Of a stretch of 64,000 nt of DNA, positions 7,865 to 16,576 are shown piece by piece. A program made the position numbers and the translations under genes. The DNA is taken from contig NZ_LHVE01000007.1 of NCBI RefSeq assembly GCF_001269655.1, forward strand, positions 372,001-436,000. The letters are read 5' to 3'. Positions within the stretch are counted from its first letter, which is position 1; each line of letters starts with the position of its first letter. The notes below the pieces were generated by a model, which saw only the letters and a list, made by a program, of their open reading frames with translations, did no database searches and was not told where the DNA came from. The stretch is from Pseudomonas thivervalensis (GTDB lineage: Bacteria; Pseudomonadota; Gammaproteobacteria; Pseudomonadales; Pseudomonadaceae).

Positions 7865-9573
7865 GGCTCCTTGTCCTGGTTGCCGGGATAAAAGCCGTGT
7901 AGCAGGCGGTAGCGGTCGTGACGGACCTGATCCACATGATGCCGGACCTGCTGCTCGGGCAGGCCAAGCATGATCAGGGCGTGGGAGGCCAGCATCAGGC
8001 TCGATTCCAACAGCTCCGGGACCACTTCGCTGGCCCCGGCGGCCTGCAACTCGGCCAGTTGGCTATCGTCACGGGTGCGCACCAGGATCGGCACCTGTTG
8101 GTTGACCTGCCGGGCCGCCTTGAGCACGGTGATGGCGATGTCGGTCTTGTCCACCGCAATCACCAATAGCCGGGCGCGGCTCAAGCCAACGGCGGCGAGC
8201 AGGTCACCTCGTCGCGAATCCCCATAATGCACGCAGTTTTCCCCGACGGTGGCTTCCTGGATGATCACCGGGTCGTCGTCCAGGGCGACGAATGCCTGGC
8301 CTTCGCGACGCAGGAAACGTCCGATGGACTGGCCGACGCGCCCGTAGCCGCAAATCACCACATGATTCGACAGCCCGGCATTGAGTGCGCTGATCTGGTC
8401 CAGTTGCGCTTCTTCGTTGGGTTTGCGATGCAGGCGCGCGGCGATGCGTGGCGCCGCGCGTAGCAACAGCGGGGTCAACAGCATCGAGCAGAACGTCGCG
8501 GCCAGCAGCAGGCCGCTGATATCGGCGGGCATGAGACGGTTTTGCTGCATCAGCGCCATCAAGGCAAAACAGAATTCGCCGCCCTGGGCCAGGGCCAGGC
8601 CACTGCGCCAGGCGGTTTCACCGTCGCTGCCGCGCCATTTCACCAGGACGGCGACCACGCAGCCCTTGATGAGCATCAAGCCAAGGGTCAATCCCAGGAT
8701 CAGCAGGCCGTCATCGAGGAACAGTTGCAGATCGATCAGCATGCCGATGCTGACGAAGAACAGCCCCAACAGGATGTCGCGGAACGGGCGTATGTCGGCT
8801 TCGATCTGATGCCGGTAGTGACTTTCCCCCAACAGCATGCCCGCCAGGAAAGCGCCCAGGGCCGGCGACAAACCGAGCAGGTGGGTCAGCCACGCCGTCA
8901 GCAGCACGATGACCAGGGCCAGCAGCACGAACAGTTCTGCGGAGCGGGACGCCGCCACTTCATGGAACAGCCGTGGCAGCAGCCATCGGCTGGCCAGCAG
9001 CAGGCCTCCGAACAACACCAGGGTCTTGCCCAGGGTCAGGGGCAGCGCCCAATACCACGGATGCTCGCTGCTGCCGGCGAAGACCGGCACCAAGGTCAAC
9101 AGGAGTACCGCGACAACGTCCTGGAACAACAATACGCCGATGGCGTTCTGGCCGTGGCTGCTGAAGATCTCGCCCAGGCTGGTCAATTCCTTGCTGACAA
9201 TGGCGGTGGAGGACAAGGCCAATCCCGCACCGAGCAGCAACGCGGCGATCGCTGGCGCTCCGCATGCGGCCAGCAATCCCGCCAGTAGCACCCCTGAACA
9301 CAGCACCTGCAGGCTGCCGAGGCCGAACACGACCCGACGCAGTTCGAGCATTTTCGACAGGGAAAACTCCAGCCCCAACGAAAACAACAGGAACACCACC
9401 CCGAGCTCGGCCAGGTCGGGCAGTTCTTCGCTGTCGTTGACCCAGTCCAGTGCGGTAGGCCCGACTGCCAGCCCGACGCAGAGATAACCCAGCACGGGTG
9501 GCAGGCGCAGCCGCCTGAACAGGGCGATGACCACCAGGGACGAGGCGAGGATGATCAGCAGGTTGGCAAACAA
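7861..9573 (-). CDS. Monovalent cation:proton antiporter, KefB/KefC type (CPA2)
   Basis: 570-residue membrane protein: an N-terminal Na+/H+-exchanger domain of about 12 helices (residues 1-380), then a cytosolic TrkA-N (RCK) domain with the Rossmann motif VVICGYGRVGQSIG (near 400). Predicted to exchange K+ (or Na+) for protons, gated by nucleotide or glutathione-type ligands. The start was placed at the TTG at 9573 (LFANLLIILASS), which has GGAG six bases upstream; the in-frame ATG 48 bases earlier has no such site. No kefF/kefG-like ancillary gene is adjacent. Substrate ion cannot be read from sequence alone. Confidence 0.88.
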   Translation of the reverse strand: MFANLLIILASSLVVIALFRRLRLPPVLGYLCVGLAVGPTALDWVNDSEELPDLAELGVVFLLFSLGLEFSLSKMLELRRVVFGLGSLQVLCSGVLLAGLLAACGAPAIAALLLGAGLALSSTAIVSKELTSLGEIFSSHGQNAIGVLLFQDVVAVLLLTLVPVFAGSSEHPWYWALPLTLGKTLVLFGGLLLASRWLLPRLFHEVAASRSAELFVLLALVIVLLTAWLTHLLGLSPALGAFLAGMLLGESHYRHQIEADIRPFRDILLGLFFVSIGMLIDLQLFLDDGLLILGLTLGLMLIKGCVVAVLVKWRGSDGETAWRSGLALAQGGEFCFALMALMQQNRLMPADISGLLLAATFCSMLLTPLLLRAAPRIAARLHRKPNEEAQLDQISALNAGLSNHVVICGYGRVGQSIGRFLRREGQAFVALDDDPVIIQEATVGENCVHYGDSRRGDLLAAVGLSRARLLVIAVDKTDIAITVLKAARQVNQQVPILVRTRDDSQLAELQAAGASEVVPELLESSLMLASHALIMLGLPEQQVRHHVDQVRHDRYRLLHGFYPGNQDKEP

Positions 9574-9761
9574 GGGGAACTCCGTTTCAAGGTACAACGC
9601 ACAGCGTAGAGGGAAAAACACGACAAGCGTCGCTGGAAAAGCATTTGCGTTCAGTGATTTGCATCAGCGTTTTACCGAAACACCCTGAAGCGAGCCAGCG
9701 ACTCGACGGTTTTCCGAGGCGGGCCTAGAATGACCGTCTATCTTTTTTGGGTCTACCCGCC

Positions 9762-9998
9762 ATGCTTCCTGAATGCCAGTTGTTCGGCACCCTGGGGTGT
9801 CATCTTTGTGAAGTCGCCGAAGCTGAACTGATGCCTTTCGTCGAACATGGATTGTTGGTGGAACTGGTGGATATCGCTGAGAACGAGACCTTTTTCGACG
9901 CCTATGAGTTACGTATCCCGGTCCTGCGCAGGACCGATAATGGGGCGGAGCTGGACTGGCCCTTCGGGGCCGAACAGATCGTGACATTCCTCCGTTGA
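9762..9998 (+). CDS. Glutaredoxin family protein
   Basis: 78-residue thioredoxin-fold protein of the glutaredoxin-like (DUF836) family. The redox motif CHLC is at residues 13-16 of the ATG-started product, followed by EVAEAEL and a cis-Pro strand (RIPVLRR). The frame can be read five codons further upstream from a TTG, but MLPECQLFGTLGC is the expected N-terminus. It may act as a small dithiol reductant; partner unknown. It ends about 90 bp before the LexA-boxed gene and is not obviously co-regulated with it. Confidence 0.85.
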   Translation: MLPECQLFGTLGCHLCEVAEAELMPFVEHGLLVELVDIAENETFFDAYELRIPVLRRTDNGAELDWPFGAEQIVTFLR

Positions 9999-10055
9999 GC
10001 GGCTCGTCCGTCAGTTCCTGACACTGTGGTTGGCGAAAGTAGCGTGCTTCGGTTA

Positions 10056-10071
10056 CTGTATGTGCATACAG
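10056..10071. promoter_or_regulatory. LexA (SOS) box
   Basis: The 16-mer CTGTATGTGCATACAG fits the LexA consensus CTG-N10-CAG exactly, with the usual alternating TA-rich interior. It ends 20 bp upstream of the TTG start of the next gene, so LexA bound here would block its transcription. Confidence 0.88.
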
Positions 10072-10090
10072 CTATCTGGAGTGCTTCCCC

Positions 10091-10408
10091 TTGGTCAATG
10101 TCGAACAACTGAAAAGCAGCGTAAACAGGATGTCCGCGGACGTTGTGCGTGAGGCGGTCCTGGAGTTGCGCCTGGATGGCTTGGTGACCGAAGGCAAGAC
10201 ACCGTTCAATAAACTTCATTTCAACACCTGTTTCGCCGAGATCGAAGCGTTGTTCCAGCGTGCCGGCTACCACAAGCAGTTGGATGTGGTGGGTTACCAG
10301 GGTTTGCTGTACGCGCTATACGATCCAGGTCGCTGGGAGGCGGTGGAAGTGCTGCGCTGGTTGAAGGAGTTCACCGAAGCGGCCAAACCGGCGCCAGCCA
10401 CGGCGTGA
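10091..10408 (+). CDS. SOS-regulated hypothetical protein
   Basis: 105-residue cytoplasmic protein of unknown function. It is mostly alpha-helical by composition, with an acidic/hydrophobic pattern (SSVNRMSADVVREAVLELRL) and no cysteines beyond one (NTCFAE), no membrane segment and no known catalytic motif. The start is the TTG at 10091 with CTGGAG upstream; no ATG gives a better start. A LexA box sits 20 bp upstream, so induction by DNA damage is likely. From memory, a P. aeruginosa LexA-regulon gene of unknown function (PA0922) has a similar size and position, and this may be its counterpart. A role in DNA-damage response is inferred only from the operator. Confidence 0.8.
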   Translation: MVNVEQLKSSVNRMSADVVREAVLELRLDGLVTEGKTPFNKLHFNTCFAEIEALFQRAGYHKQLDVVGYQGLLYALYDPGRWEAVEVLRWLKEFTEAAKPAPATA

Positions 10409-10480
10409 AGCAATCATTGCTGGGCTGGTGGATGTGACTGTCGGATAATGCCAGCCTGCAAAAATGCCCAAGAGTTTTTA

Positions 10481-11371
10481 ATGTCCGGTTCATCGTTTTC
10501 CGCCGCTCATCATCAGGCCAGTACGCTGTATCTGCCGCCCGGCTCCTGGTCGACGGTGGTGGAGTGTCTGTGTGAGCATTTCAGCACCATCAGTCGTGAA
10601 CAGTGGCTGGACCGGATCGCCCGGGGCCGGGTATTGGACGGGGAGGGCAAGGCCATCCCTGTCGACTTGCCGTACCGCGAAGGCCTGCGCATTCACTACT
10701 TCCGCGAAGTACCCGACGAGAAGCCGATCCCGGTGGTGGAGTCGATCCTGTATGCCGACGAGCATCTGGTGGTGGCAGACAAACCGCATTTTCTGCCTGT
10801 CACACCGGCGGGCGAATATGTCGAGCAGACTTTGTTGCGACGGCTGATCCGGCGGCTGGACAATCCGCATCTGGTGCCCCTGCACCGCATCGATCGACAC
10901 ACGGCCGGGCTGGTGTTGTTTTCCGCCAACCCGCAAACCCGTTCGGCGTACCAGTCACTGTTTCCGACACGGCAAATCGAGAAGCGCTACCAGGCCATTG
11001 CCCGTGCATTGCCTGGGTTGACCTTTCCCCGGGTGCATAAGAGCCGGATGATCGATGGCGAACCGTTCTTCCGAATGCAGGAAGGGCCGGGCGAGCCGAA
11101 TACCGAAACGGCCATCGAAGTGTTGGAACGCAATGGCGAGTTGTGGCGTTATGGTTTGTATCCGGTTACGGGTAAGAAGCATCAGTTGCGGGTGCACATG
11201 AATGCCTTGGGGGCGGGGATTTGCAACGATCCGTTTTATCCTGATGTGCTTCGGGATGTTGAGGATGATTACTCGAATCCGCTAAAGCTGCTGGCTCAGG
11301 GGTTGCGTTTTGTTGATCCGGTTACGGGTCAGGCGCGGGTGTTCGAGAGCGATATTTCGTTGCAGTGGTAG
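10481..11371 (+). CDS. RluA-family RNA pseudouridine synthase
   Basis: 296-residue enzyme predicted to isomerise uridine to pseudouridine in rRNA or tRNA. The catalytic motif HRIDRHTAGL (catalytic Asp in RID) lies near residue 140; other conserved blocks are YADEHLVVADKPHFLPVTP upstream and KKHQLRVHMNALG near residue 240. There is an N-terminal region of about 80 residues before the core, with no clear S4 domain. The ATG at 10481 (MSGSSFS) was preferred over an ATG 33 bases earlier. The site modified cannot be assigned. Confidence 0.88.
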   Translation: MSGSSFSAAHHQASTLYLPPGSWSTVVECLCEHFSTISREQWLDRIARGRVLDGEGKAIPVDLPYREGLRIHYFREVPDEKPIPVVESILYADEHLVVADKPHFLPVTPAGEYVEQTLLRRLIRRLDNPHLVPLHRIDRHTAGLVLFSANPQTRSAYQSLFPTRQIEKRYQAIARALPGLTFPRVHKSRMIDGEPFFRMQEGPGEPNTETAIEVLERNGELWRYGLYPVTGKKHQLRVHMNALGAGICNDPFYPDVLRDVEDDYSNPLKLLAQGLRFVDPVTGQARVFESDISLQW

Positions 11372-11389
11372 TTTTTTTGTTCAGGGGAT

Positions 11390-11660
11390 GGTGTGTATAT
11401 CCGTTATTTAGGTAACGGCGGCTTATGGTTCCGCTCTTACAGCGGGTCACTTTTGAAGAGCGCAAAAGTAACCAAAACGCTTTTGCCCCACCACTTGGTG
11501 CCTCGCCTAGGCTCGGCATGCCCTCACTCCGGCATTGCTCCGTGGGCCCGCCGCGAAGGGCCATCCATGGCCCAGCGCGGCTATCCCGGCATCCATGCCG
11601 GGATGCCCACTCCACAATGCCTGCGTTCGGCCAGCGTGGTTTAACGGGGCCTCAAGATCA
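11390..11660 (+). repeat. Long interspersed repeat, copy 1
   Basis: Starts with GTGTATATCCGTT and includes GCGGGTCACTTTTGAAGAGC, AAAGTAACCAAAACGCTT, a CTCGGCATGCC block and GCTCCGTGGGCCCGCCGCG. It ends with CCAGCGTGGTTTAACGGGGC. Copy 2 matches it in inverted orientation from end to end, except that copy 1 has roughly 50-60 extra bases in the middle containing two small palindromes (GGGCCATCCATGGCCC and CCCGGCATCCATGCCGGG). Looks like the long intergenic repeats common in fluorescent pseudomonads. Confidence 0.8.
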
Positions 11661-11731
11661 AGATCAAGATCCAAAGCAAGAGCAGAGCAAGAGCGGGGCA
11701 TATGCCGGCATCTATGTGGCTGAGCCACCGC

Positions 11732-11892
11732 TATCGCGAGCAAGCTCGCTCCCACACTGGATCTTCAGCGAATACAAAATTCATGTGCACCTAACCCCCC
11801 TGTGGGAGCGAGCTTGCTCGCGATGACGCCGGCACCTCCAACATCACCGAAAACTGACTCACCGCCTTCGCGAGCAAGTCCGCTCCCACAGG
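11732..11892. repeat. REP cluster (GTGGGAGCGAGC type), three units
   Basis: An inverted pair (units at 11732-11756 and 11801-11825, core GAGCGAGCTTGCTCGC) is followed by a third, degenerate unit at about 11868-11892 in which one arm carries a changed base (GCAAGTCCGCTCCC). They sit exactly between the two long inverted repeats. Confidence 0.85.
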
Positions 11893-11948
11893 AGAAACGC
11901 GATCACCCAGAGCCAGGTCGGCTATCAGGCCGCCTCGTGGCGGACCTT

Positions 11949-12158
11949 GATCTCAGGGGCCCCGTTAACCACGCTGGCTGAACGAAGGTATTGCGCGGCG
12001 GGCCCACGGAGCAATGCCTTCGTTCAGGCATGCCGAGCCCTAGCGAGGCACCGAGTGGTGGGGCAGAAGCGTTTTGGTTACTTTTGCGCTTTTCAAAAGT
12101 GACCCGCCGTCAGGGCGGAACCCTAAGCAGCCGTTACCGCAGCAACGGATATACACCC
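11949..12158 (-). repeat. Long interspersed repeat, copy 2 (inverted)
   Basis: The reverse complement begins GGGTGTATATCCGTTGCTGC and continues with GGCGGGTCACTTTTGAAAAG, AAAGTAACCAAAACGCTTC, GCTCGGCATGCC, GGAGCAATGCC (read on the + strand) and ends CAGCGTGGTTAACGGGGCC. It is shorter than copy 1 by a central segment. Inverted orientation relative to copy 1. Confidence 0.8.
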
Positions 12159-12182
12159 AAAACCCAAACCCAAACCCAAAAA

Positions 12183-12219
12183 AAAACCGGCGCTTCCCTC
12201 TTCAGGAAGCGCCGGTTTT
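12183..12219 (-). terminator. Rho-independent terminator, bidirectional
   Basis: Perfect 11-bp GC-rich stem CCGGCGCTTCC / GGAAGCGCCGG with a 7-base loop, flanked by an A run on the left and TTTT on the right. On the minus strand it is followed by about ten T residues and lies 28 bp beyond the stop of the lipoprotein gene. Confidence 0.92.
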
Positions 12220-12246
12220 CCAGCTATCTGGCAGCAGCGTTACAGA

Positions 12247-12468
12247 TTACAAATCCTTAACGGTACGAACCTGATCCTTGTTCACGCGAGTCTGCTTGCC
12301 ATCCAGTTGCTCGAATTCGTAGAAGCCGCTTTCTTCATCGTAATGAGGGGTATCGACGGCCTGGATTTCGCGACCGTCATTCAAGGTGATCACTGTTGGC
12401 GAAGCGCACCCGGCAAGGGTGGCGAGGCCCAGAGCGAGCATGAACGTGGCGAGGGTCCGTTGTGTCAT
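12247..12468 (-). CDS. YgdI/YgdR family lipoprotein
   Basis: 73-residue small lipoprotein. The signal peptide MTQRTLATFMLALGLATLAGC ends in the lipobox LAGC, so Cys21 would be lipidated. The mature part has the YgdI/YgdR SH3-like pattern (VITLNDGREIQAVDTP, YEFEQLDGKQTRVNKDQV). The start was moved to the ATG at 12468 because GGAG lies 8 bases upstream; the frame extends nine codons further. Its function is unknown in all species I know. It ends at a strong terminator. Confidence 0.9.
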   Translation of the reverse strand: MTQRTLATFMLALGLATLAGCASPTVITLNDGREIQAVDTPHYDEESGFYEFEQLDGKQTRVNKDQVRTVKDL

Positions 12469-12543
12469 GGTGTTTCTCCGAAATGGATTCTTCAAGTTAC
12501 TGACCTTCAGACGTATACATTGCGCGCAAGTTCCTGGCTAGTG

Positions 12544-13146
12544 TCAATCTGACACGCCTTTATGTTGGGCCAGTAACTCCGGGGTGTTCAGATTGGCCAG
12601 CCGCGGATCGTCGGCAGGGCATTGCAAGGCAACGGCGTGTAGCGCGCGCATGATCCGACCGGGGCTGCGTTCGCCTTCGCTCCAAGCTTTTTCGAAGCTC
12701 GCGGCCAGGGCCAACGGGATGACACACAGCAGCGGTTCCCAATGCTCGCCGTGCCGCACCATCAACGGTTGGTCGGGGTACTGGCTGGCCGTTCTGCGCA
12801 TGTTGTCGAGCAGGCTGGCGTCGATTTGCGGTACGTCGCACGGCAGCACCAGCACATACGGGTGCCTCGCTGCCTTGAGGCCTGCCCGGATGCCCGCCAG
12901 TGGCCCGGGAAAGTCGCCTTCCTCGTCATGCACCAACTGATCGGCATACGGTGCATAACGTTGCGCATTACGGTTGCAGGAAATGATCAGGTCATCACTC
13001 ATCGCGCGGGTCTGACGATGGAGATGGGCAATCAGCGGTTCGCCTTGCCACTGCACCAGGCCTTTGTCCTGGCCGCCCATGCGTTGCCCGCGCCCACCCG
13101 CCAAGAGCAGAATGGAGCAGGATGGCAGCGGCGTGTTCGAGGTCAT
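12544..13146 (-). CDS. mobA: Molybdenum cofactor guanylyltransferase
   Basis: 200-residue enzyme joining GMP to molybdopterin (Mo-MPT + GTP) to form Mo-bis-MGD for formate dehydrogenase- and nitrate reductase-type enzymes. The nucleotide-binding signature [17 protein letters not shown] is at about residues 13-29, the [10 protein letters not shown] metal-binding Asp near 100, and [12 protein letters not shown] between them. The long frame reaching 13836 is an artefact; ATG 13146 ([10 protein letters not shown]) gives the family length. Divergent from moaB across a 78-bp gap that must hold both promoters. Confidence 0.93.
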   Translation of the reverse strand: MTSNTPLPSCSILLLAGGRGQRMGGQDKGLVQWQGEPLIAHLHRQTRAMSDDLIISCNRNAQRYAPYADQLVHDEEGDFPGPLAGIRAGLKAARHPYVLVLPCDVPQIDASLLDNMRRTASQYPDQPLMVRHGEHWEPLLCVIPLALAASFEKAWSEGERSPGRIMRALHAVALQCPADDPRLANLNTPELLAQHKGVSD

Positions 13147-13224
13147 GACGTGTCTCCGCACGGGCGAAAAAATGAAGCGCTGTGATATAACACCGGGCTG
13201 TTTTCTCCACAACTGGACGAGCCT

Positions 13225-13764
13225 ATGAAAGCCAAGGCTGATGTACCTTTCGTGCCGCTCAATATCGCGGTGCTGACAGTCAGTGACACCCGTACTCTGG
13301 AAACCGATACGTCCGGGCAGGTCTTCGTCGATCGGCTCACGGCGGCCGGCCACAACCTGGCGGCGCGGGTCCTGCTCAAAGATGATTTGTACAAGATCCG
13401 GGCGCAAGTCGCGACCTGGATTGCCGAAGACGTGGTGCAAGTGGTGCTGATCACCGGCGGCACCGGTTTCACGGGGCGTGACAGCACGCCGGAAGCCGTC
13501 ACGTGTCTGCTGGACAAGCAGGTCGATGGGTTTGGCGAGTTGTTCCGGCAGATATCCGTGGCCGACATCGGCACTTCCACTGTGCAGTCCCGCGCGCTGG
13601 CGGGCCTGGCCAATGGCACGCTGGTATGTTGCCTGCCAGGGTCGACCAACGCGGTGCGTACGGGATGGGATGGGATCCTGGCTGAACAATTGGATGTGCG
13701 ACATCGGCCGTGCAACTTCGTGGCCCATTTGAAACAGGCTGCTCCTTGTGAATCCCGTGGGTAA
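13225..13764 (+). CDS. moaB: Molybdenum cofactor biosynthesis protein B
   Basis: 179-residue MoaB/MogA-type protein that adenylates molybdopterin ahead of metal insertion. Signatures: [16 protein letters not shown] at about residues 16-31 and the MPT-binding [16 protein letters not shown] near 75-90. ATG at 13225. It overlaps the moeA start by 17 bases, so the two are translated from one transcript. Confidence 0.93.
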   Translation: MKAKADVPFVPLNIAVLTVSDTRTLETDTSGQVFVDRLTAAGHNLAARVLLKDDLYKIRAQVATWIAEDVVQVVLITGGTGFTGRDSTPEAVTCLLDKQVDGFGELFRQISVADIGTSTVQSRALAGLANGTLVCCLPGSTNAVRTGWDGILAEQLDVRHRPCNFVAHLKQAAPCESRG

Positions 13765-14974
13765 ACCGGGCAAGGCGGGCGCCTTGATGGCCGTTGAGGT
13801 GGCGTTGGAGCGGCTGCTCGAGATGGCGGCGGCCACGCCGATTGTTCAGCGCGAGCATTTGCCTTTGGCCGCGGCCTCAGGGCGCGTGCTTGCCGAGGAT
13901 CTGGTGTCGTCCCTTGATTTGCCGCCATGGCCCAACAGCGCCATGGACGGCTACGCCTTGCGGCTGGCGGACTGGAACGGCGAGCCGTTGGTGGTCAGCC
14001 AGCGAATTTTCGCCGGGCAGGCGCCGGAGCCGTTGGCCGTTGGTACCTGTGCGCGGATCTTCACGGGGGCGCCAGTCCCTGCCGGCGCCGATTGCGTCGA
14101 GATGCAGGAAAACGCCGTGGTTGAAAGCGACCAGCGAGTGCGGTTTACCGAGCCGATGGTCAGTGGGCAGAACATTCGTCCTCAAGGACAGGAGACCACC
14201 GTTGGCGAGCAAGTCCTTTCTGCCGGTACTCGCCTGGGGCCGATCGAGCTGGGCTTGGCGGCATCCTTGGGCTGTGCATCGCTGGACGTGGTGCGCAAGG
14301 TCCGCGTCGCCGTCCTCTCCACGGGAGATGAACTGGTCGAGCCCGGTCAGGCGTTGGGTCCTGGCCAGATCTATAACAGCAACCGCGTGCTCCTGTGTGG
14401 CTGGCTGCAACGCCTGGGTTATGAGGTGGTTGACGGGGGTATCCTGCCCGACGATTTATCGGCCACCCGCGAGCGCCTGGCACAGTTGTCGGATGTCGAT
14501 CTGATCCTGTCCACCGGAGGTGTGTCGGTGGGGGAGGCGGACTTCCTGGGCGTTGCCTTGCGCGAGGACGGCGAGCTGGCGCTGTGGAAACTCGCCATCA
14601 AACCGGGTAAGCCGCTGACGTTCGGGCATTACCGTGGTGTGCCAGTCATAGGCCTGCCTGGAAACCCCGCTTCGACCCTCGTGACGTTCGCACTGCTGGC
14701 ACGGCCTTACCTATTGAGGCGCCAAGGCGTTCAGTCGGTGACGCCGCTCAAGTTCAAGGTGCCGGCCGGTTTCGCCTGGTCGAAGGCGGGCAGTCGCCGA
14801 GAATACCTGCGAGGCCGCATGGAGAATGGTCGAGCGATCATCTACCGGAACCAAAGCTCGGGTGTCCTGCGTAGCGCGGCCTGGGCCGAAGGGTTGGTCG
14901 AGGTGCTCGAGGGACAGACGCTGGTAGAGGGTGACGAAGTGGGCTTTATCCCCTTGAGCGAAGTCCTGGGCTAG
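13748..14974 (+). CDS. moeA: Molybdopterin molybdenumtransferase
   Basis: 408-residue enzyme that inserts molybdate into adenylated molybdopterin, following MoaB in the pathway. MoeA landmarks: [14 protein letters not shown] (about residues 59-72), [14 protein letters not shown] (about 103-117), the MPT-binding [11 protein letters not shown] (about 194), [14 protein letters not shown] (about 252) and KPGKPLTFG with GLPGNPAS (about 282-305). Start is the GTG at 13748, inside the end of moaB. The operon ends at a hairpin at 14995. Confidence 0.94.
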   Translation: MNPVGKPGKAGALMAVEVALERLLEMAAATPIVQREHLPLAAASGRVLAEDLVSSLDLPPWPNSAMDGYALRLADWNGEPLVVSQRIFAGQAPEPLAVGTCARIFTGAPVPAGADCVEMQENAVVESDQRVRFTEPMVSGQNIRPQGQETTVGEQVLSAGTRLGPIELGLAASLGCASLDVVRKVRVAVLSTGDELVEPGQALGPGQIYNSNRVLLCGWLQRLGYEVVDGGILPDDLSATRERLAQLSDVDLILSTGGVSVGEADFLGVALREDGELALWKLAIKPGKPLTFGHYRGVPVIGLPGNPASTLVTFALLARPYLLRRQGVQSVTPLKFKVPAGFAWSKAGSRREYLRGRMENGRAIIYRNQSSGVLRSAAWAEGLVEVLEGQTLVEGDEVGFIPLSEVLG

Positions 14975-14994
14975 CACGCATGCCGGTGTTCTCC

Positions 14995-15020
14995 GGCCCG
15001 AGTTGGACGCTCGGGCCTTT
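14995..15020 (+). terminator. Rho-independent terminator after moeA
   Basis: Perfect 8-bp stem GGCCCGAG / CTCGGGCC with a 7-base loop and a short TTT tail, 20 bases past the moeA stop. It lies between convergent genes; its U-tract is short, so efficiency is uncertain. Confidence 0.7.
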
Positions 15021-15033
15021 GTGCGCCTCGCCT

Positions 15034-15228
15034 TCATCGCGTGAGCAGCATCACCAGTTGATCGAATCGATTGTTGGCAATCCAGCCCAGCAGACCGAGC
15101 ACCACCGCCGCGGCGCCAGCCGAATAGGCCAGCCTGTGGCGGATCACCTTTACGTCGGTGCGAATTTCATCCATATCCTTGCGGATGTACTTGAGGTGGG
15201 TTTCCAGTTCAACGACGCGCGGTTCCAA
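15034..15228 (-). CDS. Small membrane protein with coiled coil (hypothetical)
   Basis: 64-residue protein: a charged helix with heptad pattern (RVVELETHLKYIRKDMDEIR, about residues 4-23) continues to about residue 33, followed by one membrane segment (SAGAAAVVLGLLGWIA) and a short tail. The layout recalls haemolysin XhlA-like or tail-anchored proteins. The TTG at 15228 was chosen because a perfect GGAGG lies 7 bases upstream; the longer frame to 15366 has no comparable site. Converges on moeA. Function unknown. Confidence 0.65.
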   Translation of the reverse strand: MEPRVVELETHLKYIRKDMDEIRTDVKVIRHRLAYSAGAAAVVLGLLGWIANNRFDQLVMLLTR

Positions 15229-15658
15229 ATCAATTCCTCCAGCGGGACTACTGCAACTTTTGCATTCGTTTCGAGTATCGGCCCGCCCGCTCCCAAAGGA
15301 CGCGTGCTGCCGGGGCGACAGCTTGTATTCACGGTTATGCATGGGACGGTCCATCCCCTTGACCATAACTGTTCGAGCGACTGATCAGGCCCCAGCGGGC
15401 CGTGACGTATCCATCCATGGGAAAATGCTTCCTTGTGTGATGAGGGTTTTAGCGGTCCAGCAAACATAAGGCCACGGTGTCTCAATACCGCTAGAGGGTC
15501 AATTGAGCTGATTCGCCAGGTCTTGTAAGAAAACTCTTCGAATCACGGCGTGTCGATCAGGGAAGCCGTCCTGCTTCTTTTAATAATTTGAGGTGCATCG
15601 GGCTTTTTCGGGCGAATGAGCGGTCCCATTCCTGAACCTTCCAATGACGGAGACCACG
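15229..15658. other. Intergenic region, 430 bp
   Basis: Divergent promoter region between the small membrane protein and the lipid kinase gene. Frames here show no family resemblance. Apart from an AT-rich stretch near 15575-15590 nothing specific is seen. Confidence 0.5.
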
Positions 15659-16576
15659 ATGAGCAAAGGCAAGGCGCTGTTGATTCTGCATGGCAAGCAA
15701 GCGCTCAACGAAGAGGTTCGCTCGGCAGTGATGCTCAAGCGCGAACAGGGCTGGGAGCTGGCGGTACGGTTGACCTGGGAAGCCGGCGATGCCCAGCGAT
15801 ACGTCGATGAAGCGCTGGACGCCGGTTATACACGACTGATCGCCGGCGGCGGTGATGGGACCTTGCGCGATATTGCCGAAGCGATCGCCCTCAAGTCGAG
15901 CGATGCCAGCCTGGTACTGTTGCCGCTGGGCACGGCCAACGATTTCGCCCGGGCGGCCGGTGTTCCGTTGGAACCTGCCCAGGCCCTGGATTTGTTGGAC
16001 GTTGCGCCACAGGCCGTTGATGTGGGCGAAGTCGGCGGGCGGATTTTCCTGAACATGGCCACCGGCGGCTTCGGCAGCCAAGTGACGGCGAACACTTCAG
16101 AGGACCTCAAGAAAGTTTTGGGCGGCGCGGCGTACCTGTTTACGGGGCTGTCGCGGTTCAGTGAGCTGAGTGCCGCCTACGGCGAGTTGCAAGGCCCCGA
16201 TTTTCACTGGCAGGGCGATTTGCTCGCGCTGGGCATCGGCAATGGCCGGCAGGCGGGGGGAGGCCATGTGTTGTGTCCGGAGGCGTTGGCGGATGATGGC
16301 TTGCTGGACATCAGCATCCTGCCGGCGCCCCAGGAAGTGGTCAGTACGTTGAAGGACCTGCTGGCGGGCGGCCTGGGCATCGACAACATGTTTGTCCGCG
16401 CGCGCTTGCCATGGGTGGAGATCAAGGTCGCGCAGGGCCTGGACATCAATCTCGATGGCGAACCGTTGCAGGTCGACACTTTGCGTTTCACCGTTCGTCC
16501 GAAGGCACTGCAAGTGCACCTGCCGTCCGATTCGCCTCTGTTGAAGGGGACGACGGTGCTCAGTCGTCCAGGCTGA
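15659..16576 (+). CDS. yegS: YegS-type lipid kinase
   Basis: 305-residue member of the diacylglycerol/sphingosine kinase fold, predicted to phosphorylate a lipid such as phosphatidylglycerol or diacylglycerol at the inner membrane face. The nucleotide motif AGGGDGTLRDIAEAI is near residue 62, followed by LPLGTANDFARAAG (near 86) and the C-terminal beta-sandwich with the INLDGEPL motif. The ATG at 15659 has GGAG six bases upstream; an ATG five codons earlier is less well placed. The 3' end overlaps the convergent response regulator gene by 17 bases. Confidence 0.9.
   Translation: MSKGKALLILHGKQALNEEVRSAVMLKREQGWELAVRLTWEAGDAQRYVDEALDAGYTRLIAGGGDGTLRDIAEAIALKSSDASLVLLPLGTANDFARAAGVPLEPAQALDLLDVAPQAVDVGEVGGRIFLNMATGGFGSQVTANTSEDLKKVLGGAAYLFTGLSRFSELSAAYGELQGPDFHWQGDLLALGIGNGRQAGGGHVLCPEALADDGLLDISILPAPQEVVSTLKDLLAGGLGIDNMFVRARLPWVEIKVAQGLDINLDGEPLQVDTLRFTVRPKALQVHLPSDSPLLKGTTVLSRPG

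Larger units (their letters stand above)
11372..12246. other. Repeat-filled intergenic region
   Basis: About 875 bp without a supported gene. It holds two long interspersed repeats in opposite orientation (11390-11660 and 11949-12158), three REP units between them, a run of CCCAAA-like short tandem repeats near 12155-12180, and the terminator of the lipoprotein gene. Open frames here are products of the repeats. Confidence 0.85.

Noticed and set aside
11425..12274. Short frames within the gap 11.4-12.3 kb
   Set aside because: They are translations of interspersed and REP repeats.
12544..13836. 430-codon frame that would extend mobA upstream
   Set aside because: It runs through the divergent moaB gene; MobA homology begins at 13146.
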